NCBI RefSeq assembly: GCF_002261225.1
Contig: NZ_NEVM01000002.1
Span: 372,001-436,000 of the forward strand
DNA length: 64,000 bases
Direction: 5' to 3'
Source: Bordetella genomosp. 10
Lineage (GTDB): Bacteria; Pseudomonadota; Gammaproteobacteria; Burkholderiales; Burkholderiaceae_B
Of this stretch, positions 28,932 to 40,917 are shown piece after piece. The position numbers and the translations under genes were made by a program. Within the stretch, counting starts at the first letter, position 1, and every line of letters begins with the position of its first letter. The notes under the pieces were generated by a model. It made no database searches and had not been told where the DNA came from. It was given only the letters and a program-made list of their open reading frames with translations.

Positions 28932-29876
28932 TTCGACGGCGCCATAAGTTTCCCGTTCGCGGGACGCATGCCCTTTCGGCGTCGCGAAGATCCTCCGCTG
29001 ACCGGCGAACCCCACGAGCTGCCAAAGAAGGTCCATTTCATCTGGATCGGAGAAAACCCGGGCGCCATGATGGTGAAAAATGTCCGCGAGGCAGCCCGTC
29101 ATCTCCCCGATCACGAAATTTACGTCCACCTCGACAGGGCGAAATCGTCCTGGCCCCAACGCGAAACTTATGCCCGCCAGGTCAACGCGATGCGCTGGGA
29201 CCGACCCAACGTCAAGATAAAGAACGTCCGCCAGGAATCCGCCTATGGCAAGCTCAAGCAAAACTACCCGTTGTCCGCCAGAACGTACAAGGCCCTTGCG
29301 AACTCCGGCGACAGCAGAAATTACGCCGCGGCGGCCGACATCCTGCGGTATCACATCCTCAAGGAAAAGGGAGGGCTATATAACGACTTTGACAACCGGA
29401 TCATCGATCCCAAAGACGTCGGCCCCAAACTCCTGGCGCTGACGGCAAGACCCGATCAAGTCCTTACCAGCCGATTGATAAGCCCGCTGTTACACGACAT
29501 GCATAAACCGGAGAAACCCTACTCCTGGAAAAGCGAACCGTTCTTCAACAATGCCGCCTTTGCCGCGCACAAGCGTTCGGCCGCGTTGGAATTGCTGACG
29601 GCATTGATCGAGCGGAACCTGCCCGGCGACTTCAAGGACAGGCTGGCGTCAATGGCGGATCCACAAGAGCGATTCAGGTTTATTTCGAAACATACCGGGC
29701 CGGGAATATACACCCAGGCCCTGGCGGAAACGGATAGTGAAATCGCGGATCTCCTGACGCGTGCCTCCCCGAGGGCGCTCAGCCAGGAAGCGGTGGAAGA
29801 ATTGTTCAGTCAGGCTGCGCGGCAGGAAACGCTTGAGTACGTCATCGAATACGGGAGGGTGGGCTCGTGGCGATGA
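26766..29876 (+). CDS. TccC-like Rhs/YD-repeat toxin with TcdA/TcdB-type glycosyltransferase tail (copy 2)
   Basis: A 1036-residue paralogue of the gene at 16895. Its N-terminal ~720 residues are nearly the same TccC-like core (TPKITVRDNRGLGVRTLRY to NLYCMVENRPATRAD). The ~310-residue tail is different in sequence but carries the same landmarks: KVHFIWIGEN (Trp760), NYAAAADILRYHILKEKGG, YNDFDN with the DxD at 874-876, and TGPGIYT at 977-979. AAADILRY and the DxD spacing closely follow those of clostridial glucosylating toxins. AGGAGG at 26745-26750 is 15 bp from the ATG, and a GTG at 26751 is too close to it; the ATG is kept. No immunity gene follows; the next gene is on the other strand. Confidence 0.88.
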   Translation: MPNLCAGTPKITVRDNRGLGVRTLRYNRGVEGAVAAQYVDAYAHNALGQLLSSQDPRFFGGSTLNFRHTPALSGQVLETVSVDAGVSRACADIAGRPFWHYSEGRDSQLRSDNAITVRHYHDALGRPVQRIRATMPGGPAGMRNVGACDLWFYGEANGQPGDTYDPLNTGDPRNANQCGQLLQHFDSAGLLDMSVLGYGVQGQPLRQDRSFLALACDPDNNWIVSDNKPPFTANKSLLEGRDPYATHWTHNALAQVLTQTDAQGHQQHTAYDCAGRKYSTAVTPKGGNRTLVTTAIAYTATGEIDTRSDANGIQVAYAYESQMTSRLVSITALRISESKRPTYTRTEGNIRSGMTRLQALTYTYDGVGNVAALSDDSASAQVTFFRNRVAMPDRAYAYDALYQLTNASGRENYVDSSPKGTDWPGGTFKPSTTPDYRPYTRAYTYDLGGNLTSIGSADWTGATPPTRNLTVGRASNRAVCTANSPGPTPDNIDDYFDSAGKSICVDGNPNQPMYWTPLHQLYCVVATYRASGEAEPDWSNSDREQYAYDGDGQRVRKYGSSKAGSTWNHTDTRYLPGLELRSDTGTGERLEVIVLDDGARILNWPNGTPKPADIPNLQLCYQYSDRQHSCLIETDQDGSLITREEYYPYGGTAVLASRTDSEVKYKFIRYSGKERDATGLYYYGLRYYQPWTGRWTSPDPAGPVHGQNLYCMVENRPATRADFDGAISFPFAGRMPFRRREDPPLTGEPHELPKKVHFIWIGENPGAMMVKNVREAARHLPDHEIYVHLDRAKSSWPQRETYARQVNAMRWDRPNVKIKNVRQESAYGKLKQNYPLSARTYKALANSGDSRNYAAAADILRYHILKEKGGLYNDFDNRIIDPKDVGPKLLALTARPDQVLTSRLISPLLHDMHKPEKPYSWKSEPFFNNAAFAAHKRSAALELLTALIERNLPGDFKDRLASMADPQERFRFISKHTGPGIYTQALAETDSEIADLLTRASPRALSQEAVEELFSQAARQETLEYVIEYGRVGSWR

Positions 29877-29925
29877 CATCCGCCGCGCCGCGGGGCAGCC
29901 CCTGCAGACCGCGCTCCGGCACCCG

Positions 29926-29949
29926 GGCCCCGGCTGGATTCCCGGGGCC
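29926..29949. terminator. GC-rich hairpin between convergent genes, possible terminator
   Basis: GGCCCCGG and CCGGGGCC are separated by eight bases, in the 87-bp gap between the second toxin gene and the convergent secreted-protein gene. There is no T tract on either strand, so intrinsic termination is uncertain. Confidence 0.3.
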
Positions 29950-29963
29950 TCGCAGCCAGCGCG

Positions 29964-30437
29964 CTAGCGCGCGCCGGGGGTGATCGCGACCGCGCCCTGC
30001 ACGCGCTGCGTGCCCAGGTTTTGGGACTGGAACCGCACTTCCCAGGAGAAATTGTCCTGCCCCAGTTGCTTGCCGGCCTGGTAATAGACCTCGGTCACGG
30101 GCACCTGGATGTTCGCGCACTTCGACGGGTTGTCGGCCAGCCCCACGCCCTGGCTGATCGTCAGCGAGCCCAGCGCCGGCCGGGTGGCGATGCGCACCGC
30201 CGGCGCCATCAGGGGGCGGCAGTTCGCGTCGACGATTTCATAATAGGTGGCCAGCAGGGTGGCCTTGCCGGGCGGCACCGACCAGGCCCGCGGCTGGGGC
30301 ATCGCGCTGTTGCCGGCATGCGCCGCCGCCATTGAAATCAGGCCCGCCGCCGCCAGGTAGAGCAGGGCGTGGCCCGCCGCTTGCTTGCGAAAACGAGACA
30401 AAACGGTGCCACGGCGGGGTGGGCAAGGCAGGCGCAT
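29964..30437 (-). CDS. Small secreted protein of unknown function
   Basis: I do not recognise this 157-residue protein. It has an Arg-rich N-terminus, then a hydrophobic stretch ending in SMAAAHA that looks like a Sec signal peptide. The ~115-residue mature part contains two cysteines (in DANCRP and SKCANI) that could form a disulphide, and alternating hydrophobic stretches suggesting a beta sandwich. A TTG 24 bases upstream would lengthen it; the ATG at 30437 is used. It is convergent with the second toxin gene and divergent from the desaturase over ~240 bp. Nothing links it to the toxin beyond position. Confidence 0.72.
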   Translation of the reverse strand: MRLPCPPRRGTVLSRFRKQAAGHALLYLAAAGLISMAAAHAGNSAMPQPRAWSVPPGKATLLATYYEIVDANCRPLMAPAVRIATRPALGSLTISQGVGLADNPSKCANIQVPVTEVYYQAGKQLGQDNFSWEVRFQSQNLGTQRVQGAVAITPGAR

Positions 30438-30676
30438 AGGAGCAAAATAGGAAAAATACAACAGGGTAGGGCTGCGCTACCGGCATGCAAGCGTCCGCCA
30501 TGGTGCCCGCGGGGGGGCTGGCGTAGCCCTGAATCTCCGTCAAAATCGGCGAAATGATAACCTTCGTCATTGATTATGGTCAAAAAAGTCACCAACTAAT
30601 TTGAAATGCCCTTGTCATAACCCCCCAAAGGTGGGCTAAACTCGCAGTACTCAATTTTGAGGCGCACACACGGTCT

Positions 30677-31885
30677 ATGGATCACATCCTTTCCTTTATC
30701 ACTGGCGGCTTGTCCCAATCTTCCTGGTGGGAGATTCTTGTGTACACGCTGGTGATGACGCATATCACCATTGTCTCGGTCACGGTCTTCCTGCATCGCA
30801 GCCAGGCCCACCGGGGTCTCGATCTGCACCCCGCCGTCATGCATTTCTTCCGCTTCTGGCTGTGGATGACGACGGGCATGGTCACCAAGGAGTGGGTGGC
30901 CATTCACCGCAAGCACCACGCCAAGTGCGAACGCGACGGCGACCCCCATTCGCCCATGCTGTTCGGCATCTGGAAGGTGCTGTTCCGCGGCGCCGAGCTC
31001 TACCGCCAGGAATCCGAGAACAAGGAAACCATGGCCAAGTTCGGCCACGGCACGCCTGACGACTGGCTCGAGCGCAACATCTACTCGCGCCACAGCCTGT
31101 GGGGCATCATGACGATGCTGGCCATCGACATCGCCCTGTTCGGCGCCATCGGCCTGACGGTCTGGGCCGTGCAGATGGCCTGGATTCCCTTCTGGGCCGC
31201 CGGCGTGGTCAACGGCATCGGCCACTACTGGGGCTATCGCAACTACGCCAGCCCGGACACCAGCACCAACGTGTTCCCCTGGGGCATCGTGATCGGCGGC
31301 GAAGAGCTGCACAACAATCACCACGCCCACGGCACGTCGGCCAAGTTCTCGGCGAAGTGGTACGAGTTCGACATCGGCTGGTGCTACATCAGCGTGCTGC
31401 GCTTCTTCCGCCTGGCCAAGGTGAAGAAGGTCGCGCCCAAGCTCAAGCTGGAAAACGGCCAGAAACCGATGATCGACCTCAGCACGCTGCAGGGCGTCAT
31501 CACCCACCGCTACGAAGTCATGGCCCGCTACGCCGAGGTCGTGAAGAGCACGGCGCGCCAGGAGCTGGCCAAGCTGAAGTCCACGTCCCCCGACGTCGAC
31601 CCGAGCAACATCACCATGCTGCGCCGCGTGCGCCGCTGGCTGCACCGCAACGAAGACGTGCTGCAGCCGGAGCAGGTCGCCCAGGTCGACCAGGCCATCG
31701 CCCGCAGCCAGTCGCTGTCCACCCTGGTGCAGATGCGCCGCGAGCTGGGCCGCCTCTGGGAAAGCTCCAGCGCCAGCAGCGAGCAATTGCTCAGCGATCT
31801 GCAAGCCTGGTGCCAGCGCGCCCAGCAGAGCGGCATCGAAGGCCTTGAGCAGTTCGCGATCCGGCTGCGTCGTTACGCGGCATGA
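30677..31885 (+). CDS. Membrane fatty acid desaturase (DesA-like acyl desaturase)
   Basis: An integral membrane di-iron desaturase of 402 residues that inserts a cis double bond into acyl chains. The three histidine boxes are HRSQAH at 40-45, HRKHH at 77-81 and HNNHHAH at 212-218, set between hydrophobic segments. The last ~130 residues are hydrophilic, helical and Leu/Gln/Arg-rich; this tail is usual for the proteobacterial DesA-type branch. The stop overlaps the uvrD start as ATGA, so the two genes are translationally coupled, an unusual functional pair. A candidate promoter lies in the 30590-30670 gap (TTGTCA, 19 bp, TAAACT), but its spacing is long. Confidence 0.9.
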   Translation: MDHILSFITGGLSQSSWWEILVYTLVMTHITIVSVTVFLHRSQAHRGLDLHPAVMHFFRFWLWMTTGMVTKEWVAIHRKHHAKCERDGDPHSPMLFGIWKVLFRGAELYRQESENKETMAKFGHGTPDDWLERNIYSRHSLWGIMTMLAIDIALFGAIGLTVWAVQMAWIPFWAAGVVNGIGHYWGYRNYASPDTSTNVFPWGIVIGGEELHNNHHAHGTSAKFSAKWYEFDIGWCYISVLRFFRLAKVKKVAPKLKLENGQKPMIDLSTLQGVITHRYEVMARYAEVVKSTARQELAKLKSTSPDVDPSNITMLRRVRRWLHRNEDVLQPEQVAQVDQAIARSQSLSTLVQMRRELGRLWESSSASSEQLLSDLQAWCQRAQQSGIEGLEQFAIRLRRYAA

Positions 31886-34194
31886 TCGAGAAACTCAATC
31901 CTCAGCAACGTGAAGCCGTAACTCTCGAACCGCAGCACGCCCTGGTCCTCGCCGGGGCGGGCAGCGGCAAGACCCGGGTGTTGATCACCCGCATGGCCTG
32001 GCTGATTCAAAACGGCCAGGCCAGTCCATTTGGGCTGTTGGCAGTCACTTTCACCAACAAGGCGGCGCGCGAGATGCTGACGCGCATCACCGCCATCCTG
32101 CCCATCGATACGCGCGGCCTGTGGGTCGGCACCTTCCACGGCCTGTGCAATCGCCTCCTGCGCGCCCATCATCGCGACGCGGGGCTGCCCCAGGCCTTCC
32201 AGATCCTCGACACCGCCGATCAACTGGCCGCCATCAAGCGCCTGCTGAAAGCCAACGGCATCGACGACGAGAAATTCCCGCCGCGCGACGTCCAGCGCTT
32301 CATCAACGGCGCCAAGGAAGAGGGCCAGCGCCCCGCCGACGTCGAAGTCTGGGACAGCCACCGGCGCCGCCTGGTGGAGATCTACCAGCTCTACGAAGCC
32401 CAGTGCCAGCGCGAAGGCGTGGTGGACTTCCCCGAACTCCTGCTGCGCGCCTACGAGCTGCTGTCGCGCAACGCCCCCGTGCGCGAGCATTACCAGCGCC
32501 GTTTCCGCCACATCCTGGTCGACGAGTTCCAGGATACCAATACGCTGCAGTACAAGTGGCTGCGCCTGCTGGCGGGCGGCGGCGCCCACATCTTCGCGGT
32601 GGGTGACGACGATCAGTCCATCTATGCCTTCCGCGGCGCCAATGTCGGCAACATGGCGGATTTCGAGCGCGACTACGCGCACGGCACCGTCATCCGGCTG
32701 GAGCAGAACTACCGCTCCTTCGGCCACATCCTGGACGCCGCCAACGCGCTGATCGACCACAACAGCGGCCGCCTGGGCAAGAACCTCTGGACCGAACAGG
32801 GCGAGGGCGAGCCCATCCGCGTGATCGAGCAGCCCTCGGACGGCATGGAGGCGCACTGGATCGTCGACGAGATCCGCGCTCTGGTGAACGACGGCCGGGC
32901 GCGGCGCGAGATCGCCGTGCTCTATCGCAGCAACGCGCAGTCGCGCGTGCTGGAACATGCGCTGTTTTCGTCGGGCATTCCTTACAAGGTCTACGGCGGC
33001 CTGCGCTTCTTCGAGCGCCAGGAAATCAAGCACGCGCTGGCGTATCTGCGCCTGCTGGCCAATCCCGACGACGACACCTCGTGGATGCGCGTGGTCAACT
33101 TCCCCGCGCGCGGCATCGGCGCGCGCACGCTGGAGCAGCAGGCCGACGCGGCCCGCTCGCAGGACAGCAGCCTGTACGGGGCGGTGGCCCGCGTGCCGGG
33201 CAAGGGCGGCGCCAACCTGGCGCAGTTCGCCACGCTGATCCAGCGCATGGCCGACGAGACGCGCCAATTGCCCTTGCCGGAAATGGTCGAGCACGTCCTG
33301 CATGCCAGCGGCCTGCTCGATCACTACAAGGGCGAGCGCGAAGGCGCCGAGCGCATCGAGAACCTGAACGAATTGATCACCGCCGCCGCGGTGTTCGCTT
33401 CCGAGGAAAATTTCGACGGCTTGCCCGGCGGCGTGGTGCCGCTGAACGAGCCGCCGGCGACCGACCCCGCCACGGGTGAAATCCTGCCCGGGGCGCCGGC
33501 CGACGGCGGGCTCACGCCGCTGGCCGCCTTCCTGTCGCACGCGGCGCTGGAAGCGGGCGACAACCAGGCCGAAGCGGGGCAGGACGCGGTGCAACTGATG
33601 ACCGTGCACGCCGCCAAGGGCCTGGAGTTCGACGCCGTCTTCATCACGGGCTTGGAAGAGGGGCTGTTCCCGCACGAAAACAGCCTGCTGGAACAGGCCG
33701 GCCTGGAGGAAGAGCGCCGTCTCATGTACGTGGCCATCACGCGCGCGCGCGAACGGCTGTACCTGAGCCTGGCGCAAAGCCGCATGCTGCACGGCCAGAC
33801 GCGCTACGCCATGCGTTCGCGTTTCCTCACCGAAATCCCGGAACAGCATCTGAAATGGCTGACCCCGCGCACCGGCGGCGGCAGCCAGGGCTACGGCGCG
33901 AACCAGGGAAGCCAAGGCGAAGGCCGGTGGGGCGGCGCGTCGCGCGATGCCTTCGGCCGCAAGCCGACCGGCGCCGCCGCGCCTCGCGCGCCCCGCTCGG
34001 TCAGCAGCGGCGTTACGGTGGGCGACCGCCAGTTCCGCATCGGCATGGGCGTGCGCCACGCGCGCTTCGGCGACGGCACCATCATCGGGCTGAGCGGCAC
34101 CGGCCAGGATGCCCAGGCGCAGATCCAGTTCCGCGACGTCGGCACCAAGACGTTGGCGCTGGGCATCGCGAAGCTGGACGTCATCGCGGGCTGA
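31882..34194 (+). CDS. uvrD: DNA helicase II, UvrD family
   Basis: SF1A 3'-5' DNA helicase for nucleotide excision and mismatch repair, 770 residues. Motifs seen are the Q motif LNPQQREAV, Walker A LAGAGSGKT, motif Ia TFTNKAAREM, Walker B LVDEFQDTN, motif III GDDDQSIYAFRGA, motif IV YRSNAQSR, motif V LMTVHAAKGLEFDAVF and motif VI RRLMYVAITRARERL. The C-terminal segment has the UvrD Tudor-like end GMGVRHARFGDGTIIGLSG. The start overlaps the desaturase stop by four bases. No SOS box is visible in front of the desaturase. Confidence 0.96.
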   Translation: MIEKLNPQQREAVTLEPQHALVLAGAGSGKTRVLITRMAWLIQNGQASPFGLLAVTFTNKAAREMLTRITAILPIDTRGLWVGTFHGLCNRLLRAHHRDAGLPQAFQILDTADQLAAIKRLLKANGIDDEKFPPRDVQRFINGAKEEGQRPADVEVWDSHRRRLVEIYQLYEAQCQREGVVDFPELLLRAYELLSRNAPVREHYQRRFRHILVDEFQDTNTLQYKWLRLLAGGGAHIFAVGDDDQSIYAFRGANVGNMADFERDYAHGTVIRLEQNYRSFGHILDAANALIDHNSGRLGKNLWTEQGEGEPIRVIEQPSDGMEAHWIVDEIRALVNDGRARREIAVLYRSNAQSRVLEHALFSSGIPYKVYGGLRFFERQEIKHALAYLRLLANPDDDTSWMRVVNFPARGIGARTLEQQADAARSQDSSLYGAVARVPGKGGANLAQFATLIQRMADETRQLPLPEMVEHVLHASGLLDHYKGEREGAERIENLNELITAAAVFASEENFDGLPGGVVPLNEPPATDPATGEILPGAPADGGLTPLAAFLSHAALEAGDNQAEAGQDAVQLMTVHAAKGLEFDAVFITGLEEGLFPHENSLLEQAGLEEERRLMYVAITRARERLYLSLAQSRMLHGQTRYAMRSRFLTEIPEQHLKWLTPRTGGGSQGYGANQGSQGEGRWGGASRDAFGRKPTGAAAPRAPRSVSSGVTVGDRQFRIGMGVRHARFGDGTIIGLSGTGQDAQAQIQFRDVGTKTLALGIAKLDVIAG

Positions 34195-34203
34195 CGGCAG
34201 CGC

Positions 34204-34271
34204 CTGGCGCTTCTTGCCAGCGTCCCCGGGCGGGGGCGCGGCAGGACGCAAGGACCGGGGCATGGCCCCGG
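34204..34271. terminator. Two short hairpins between convergent uvrD and ABC-F genes
   Basis: CTGGC-N7-GCCAG lies at 34204-34220 and CCGGGGC-ATG-GCCCCGG at 34255-34271. Both are in the 90-bp gap between converging genes. Neither has a T tract, so they may act only weakly or with Rho. Confidence 0.35.
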
Positions 34272-34284
34272 CCCCTATGCGCGA

Positions 34285-36236
34285 TCAACCCGCCTCGCGT
34301 TCGATGGCCTCGATCTCTTCCTGCAGCGTCAGCCATTCTTCTTCCTGGCTTTCCAACTGCTTGCTCAGCTCGCCGTGTTCGCTCATGACCTGCTGGCGTT
34401 CGGTGCGCCGTGCGTCGGTGTAGAGATCTGCGTCCGCCACCAGCGCGTCCAGCTCGGCCAGGCGCGCCCGCGCTTTCTCCATCGCGGTCTCGACCTTGGC
34501 CAGCCTGGCCTGCAGCGGCTTGCGCGCCACGGCCAGGCGTTGCCGCTGTTCGGCTTCCAGGCGGCGTTGCTGCTTGCGGTCGATCGCGGGCTCGGCGCCA
34601 TCCTCGGCGCGCGCCGCCTCGGCCTTGTCGGCCGCGCGCTGGCCGGCCCTTTCCTCCGCGTTGCGCGCCGCCAGCCACTCCCGGTAATCCTCCAGGTCGC
34701 CGTCGAATTCGCGCACCGCGCCGTCGGCCACGATCCAGAAGCTGTCGACCGTCGTGCGCAGCAGGTGCCGGTCGTGCGACACCAGCAGCATGCTGCCGGC
34801 GAACTCGGCCAGGGCCGTCGCCAGCGCCTCGCGCGTTTCCACGTCCAGGTGGTTGCTGGGTTCGTCCAGCAGGAGCAGGTTGGGCTTCTGCCAGACGATC
34901 AGCGACAGCGCCAGCCGCGCCTTCTCGCCGCCCGACATGGGCGCGACCTTGCCGTTGACCGTGTCGCCGGAAAAGCCGAAGCCGCCCAGGTAGTTGCGCA
35001 GCTCCTGCTCGCGCGCGTCCGGGGCGATGCGCGCCAGGTGCATCAGCGGCGTGGCTTCGAGATCCAGCATGTCCAACTGGTGCTGGTGGAAATAGCCGAT
35101 CGCCAGGCCGCGCGAGGCGCGCCGCTCGCCGCCCTGGACCTGCAATTCCTCGGCCAGGGTCTTGATCAGCGTGCTCTTGCCCGCGCCGTTGGCGCCCAGC
35201 ACGCCGATGCGGCTGCCGGCGCGCACCATCAGCGTGACGTCGCGCAGGATGGAAACCTGCTGGCCGTCGTCCGTGGTGTAGCCGGCCGACAGCTTGTCCA
35301 GGACCAGCAGCGGGTCCGGCATGTGGTCGGGCGAGGGAATGCGGATATCGATGCCGGCTTCCGCGTGCAGCGGCGCCAGCGCTTCCATGCGCGACAAGGC
35401 CTTGACCCGGCTCTGCGCCTGCTTGGCCTTGGAGGCCTTGGCCTTGAAGCGGTCGATGAAGCTTTGCAGGCGCGCGGCTTCGCGCGTCTGCCGTTCGAAG
35501 GCGATGCTGGTCTGGCGCAGCCGTTCCGCGCGCTGGGTCAGGAAGTCCTGGTAGCCGCCGCGGTAGCGCACCAGCTTGGCATGGTCGAAATGCAGGATGG
35601 CGCGCGCCACGGCGTCGAGGAATTCGGTGTCGTGGGAGATCAGCAGCACCGTGCCCTGGTAGGACGCCAGCCACTTTTCCAGCCACAGCATGGCGTCCAG
35701 GTCCAGGTGGTTGGTGGGCTCGTCCAGCAGCAGCAGCTCGGACGGCGCCATCAGCGCGCGCGCCAGGGCCAGGCGCATGCGCCAGCCGCCGGAAAAGCTG
35801 TTCACCGGCTGGGTCCATTCCGCGGGCTTGAAACCCAGGCCGGCCAGCAATTGCTCCGCGCGCGAATTCGCGCTCCAGGCGCCGGCTTCCACCAGGGCAG
35901 CTTCGGTCTCCGCGATCTCGGTGCCCTGGCTGTCCCGCAGCGCCGCGCGGCGCCGCTGTAGTTCGCGCAGGTGCACGTCGCCGTCGATGACGAAGTCCCG
36001 CGCCGGACGGTCGTCGGCGGCGATTTCCTGTTTGACGCTGGCGATGCGCCAGCCCTCGGGCAGCGTCAGCGTGCCGGCGTCCTGGTCCAGGGCGCCGGTG
36101 AGCAGGGCGAAGAGGGTGGACTTGCCGGCGCCGTTCTTGCCGACGATGCCGACCCGCTCGCCCGGGTTGACCACGAATTCCGCGCCGTCGAGCAGCACCT
36201 TGGTGCCGCGCCGCAGCGTCAAGCCTTGAGCACGAA

Positions 36237-36240
<4 letters not shown>
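34285..36240 (-). CDS. ABC-F family ATPase (YheS-like ribosome-associated protein)
   Basis: A 651-residue protein with two ABC ATPase domains and no membrane segment. First cassette: Walker A GKNGAGKST and signature FSGGWRMRLALARAL. Second: GANGAGKST and MSGGEKARLALSLI. A linker of basic helices (ERQTREAARLQSFIDRFKAK) lies between, and a C-terminal coiled coil (~560-651, LEAEQRQRLAVARKPL) ends the protein. Length and tail fit the YheS branch. ABC-F proteins act on ribosomes rather than as transporters. The GTG start overlaps the prmB stop (GTGA), so it is last in a dap-prmB-abcF run on the minus strand. Confidence 0.93.
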
Positions 36241-39105
<2,865 letters not shown>

Positions 39106-39130
39106 AGTGTTCAGGTCTACTGGCAGGGGG

Positions 39131-40330
39131 TTAGATGGTTTTCTTCACAAAATCGGCGATACGGTGGGCGGCGTCCACGCACTGCGCCAGCGGGGCCACC
39201 AGCGCCAGGCGCACGCGCCCGGCGCCGGGGTTCACGCCGTGCGCCTCGCGCGCCAGGTAGCTGCCCGGCAGCACGGTCACCGCGCATTGCGCGTAGAGAT
39301 CGCGCGCGAAGTCGGTATCCGGGCCCGGGGTGGGCGCCCACAGGTAGAAGGACGCCGCCGGCCGCGTGACGTTCAGCGCGCGTTGCAGGATGGGCACCAC
39401 CGCGTCGAATTTCTCGCGATACAGGCGGCGATTGTCCCGCACATGGGTCTCGTCGGTCCAGGCCGCGATGCTGGCGGCGGCCACCACGGGGCTCATGGCG
39501 CTGCCGTGGTAGGTGCGGTACAGCAGGTAGGGCGCGATCAGCGAGGCGTCGCCGGCCACGAAGCCGGAACGCATGCCGGGCACGTTGGAGCGCTTGGACA
39601 GGCTGGAAAACGCGATCAGCCGCTTGAAGTCCGGGCGGCCGAGCTGGACGGCGGCCTGCAGGGCGCCCAGCGGCGGCGCGGTCTCGTTCAGGTAGATCTC
39701 GGAATAGCATTCGTCCGAGCCGATGATGAAGCCGTGGCGGTCGCTGAGCGCGAACAGTTCGCGCCAGTCGTCCAGCGACATGACGTTGCCGGCGGGGTTG
39801 CCGGGCGAGCAGACCAGCACCATGCGGGTGCGGCGCCAGATGTCCTCGGGCACCAGCGACCAGTCGGGCGCGAAATTGCGCGCCGCGTCGGCGTTGACGT
39901 AATACGGGGTGGCCCCGGCGAGCACGGCCGCGCCTTCGTAGATCTGGTAGAACGGGTTGGGGCAGATGACGATATCGTCGGCGCCCGGGTCCACCACGGT
40001 CTGGGTAAACGAGAACAGGGCTTCGCGCGAGCCCAGCACCGGCAGCACCTGGGTATCGGGATCGGGCAGGGGGATGCCGTAGCGCTTGCCGATCCACTGC
40101 GCGATCACCTCGCGCAGGCGCGGTTCGCCCTTGGTCGGCGGGTAGGAGGCCAGGCCGCCGGGCAGCGCCTGCGCCATGGCCTGGGCCACCCGCTGCGGGG
40201 TATCATGCTTGGGCTCCCCGATGGACAGATTGATCGGCCCCAGACCGCTGGGCGGCGTGCCTGCGCCCGCCAGCAACTGGCGCAGTTTTTCGAAGGGATA
40301 AGGCTGTAGAGCATCGAGACGCGGGTTCAT
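39131..40330 (-). CDS. dapC: N-succinyldiaminopimelate aminotransferase
   Basis: PLP aminotransferase of 399 residues that makes N-succinyl-LL-DAP from the keto acid and glutamate. The context dapC-dapD-dapE supports this over a general aminotransferase. Motifs are [44 protein letters not shown] and the PLP-lysine [19 protein letters not shown]. The ATG at 40330 (MNPRLDAL) is used although the frame is open further upstream through the tRNA region, which is clearly not coding. It is divergent from tRNA-Leu. Confidence 0.95.
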   Translation of the reverse strand: MNPRLDALQPYPFEKLRQLLAGAGTPPSGLGPINLSIGEPKHDTPQRVAQAMAQALPGGLASYPPTKGEPRLREVIAQWIGKRYGIPLPDPDTQVLPVLGSREALFSFTQTVVDPGADDIVICPNPFYQIYEGAAVLAGATPYYVNADAARNFAPDWSLVPEDIWRRTRMVLVCSPGNPAGNVMSLDDWRELFALSDRHGFIIGSDECYSEIYLNETAPPLGALQAAVQLGRPDFKRLIAFSSLSKRSNVPGMRSGFVAGDASLIAPYLLYRTYHGSAMSPVVAAASIAAWTDETHVRDNRRLYREKFDAVVPILQRALNVTRPAASFYLWAPTPGPDTDFARDLYAQCAVTVLPGSYLAREAHGVNPGAGRVRLALVAPLAQCVDAAHRIADFVKKTI

Positions 40331-40376
40331 GGACGGAATTTTAACAAGCAAGCTACAATAGCGGGCTTGCCTAAAT

Positions 40377-40463
40377 GCGAAGGTGGCGAAATTGGTAGAC
40401 GCACCAGGTTTAGGTCCTGACGCCGTAACAGGTGTAGGGGTTCGAGTCCCCTCCTTCGCACCA
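40377..40463 (+). tRNA. tRNA-Leu (anticodon UAG)
   Basis: An 87-nt tRNA. The acceptor stem pairs GCGAAGG with CCTTCGC, followed by A and an encoded CCA at 40461-40463. The D-arm region GGCGAAATTGGTAGACGC, the anticodon loop TTTAGGT (anticodon TAG), a long class II variable arm and the T-loop GGTTCGAGTCC are all present. The long variable arm and anticodon both give leucine. TACAAT at 40354-40359 is a plausible -10 box. Confidence 0.97.
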
Positions 40464-40628
40464 CCTAATTCCAATGAGATCAATGGCTTGGGTTCCCCGC
40501 CCGCCGTTGTCTCGGGTGATTCCGACGCCGCGCCGGCCCCGGAATGACCGCTGGATGCCAGTCTCTTCCCCTCAAAACGCTCCCGGAAATGCATGACGCG
40601 CGACGTGAGTCGGCCCGAGAGAGGGGCA

Positions 40629-40658
40629 TTGGACGCCGCGGCTCGACGCCACTAGAAT
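40629..40658 (+). promoter_or_regulatory. Candidate sigma-70 promoter in the 454-bp gap before the Rnk gene
   Basis: TTGGAC at 40629-40634 and TAGAAT at 40653-40658 are 18 bp apart. They stand in the 454-bp gap between tRNA-Leu and the Rnk-type gene, about 260 bp before its start. If used, the transcript has a long leader containing a possible 45-codon reading frame (40666-40803) with no strong ribosome site or recognisable product. I see no other gene in this gap. Confidence 0.4.
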
Positions 40659-40917
40659 CGAGTACATGACCTCCGCACATCTCACGCGCACGCCTGCTCT
40701 GCAGGGCGAAACCGGGGCCGCACGGCTTCCGGCGGGTGTGTGCGCGCGTCCGCCCCGAGCGGACCGGACGGAACCGGCCGCGGCTCTCGCCGCACATGTC
40801 TGAGCCCGGCGACCGCCTTTCCATACTTTCTCTCATACGCGCAGTTCTTCGGTCGTCGGGCCCGCTCCCGCGCAGGAACGCGTCGTGCCGCCGCGGCGGC
40901 ATGGCCGGAAAGGAGTG

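Noticed and set aside
31495..31885. Transposase-like fusion at the desaturase C-terminus
   Set aside because: The helical tail is a normal extension of DesA-type desaturases in proteobacteria and has no DDE residues.
40377..40463. tRNA-Leu as an attachment site for an integrated element
   Set aside because: I found no second copy of the tRNA 3' end in the window and no integrase gene.
40666..40803. A 45-codon frame in the leader of the Rnk gene
   Set aside because: No ribosome site and composition like its GC-rich surroundings; kept only as a note on the leader.
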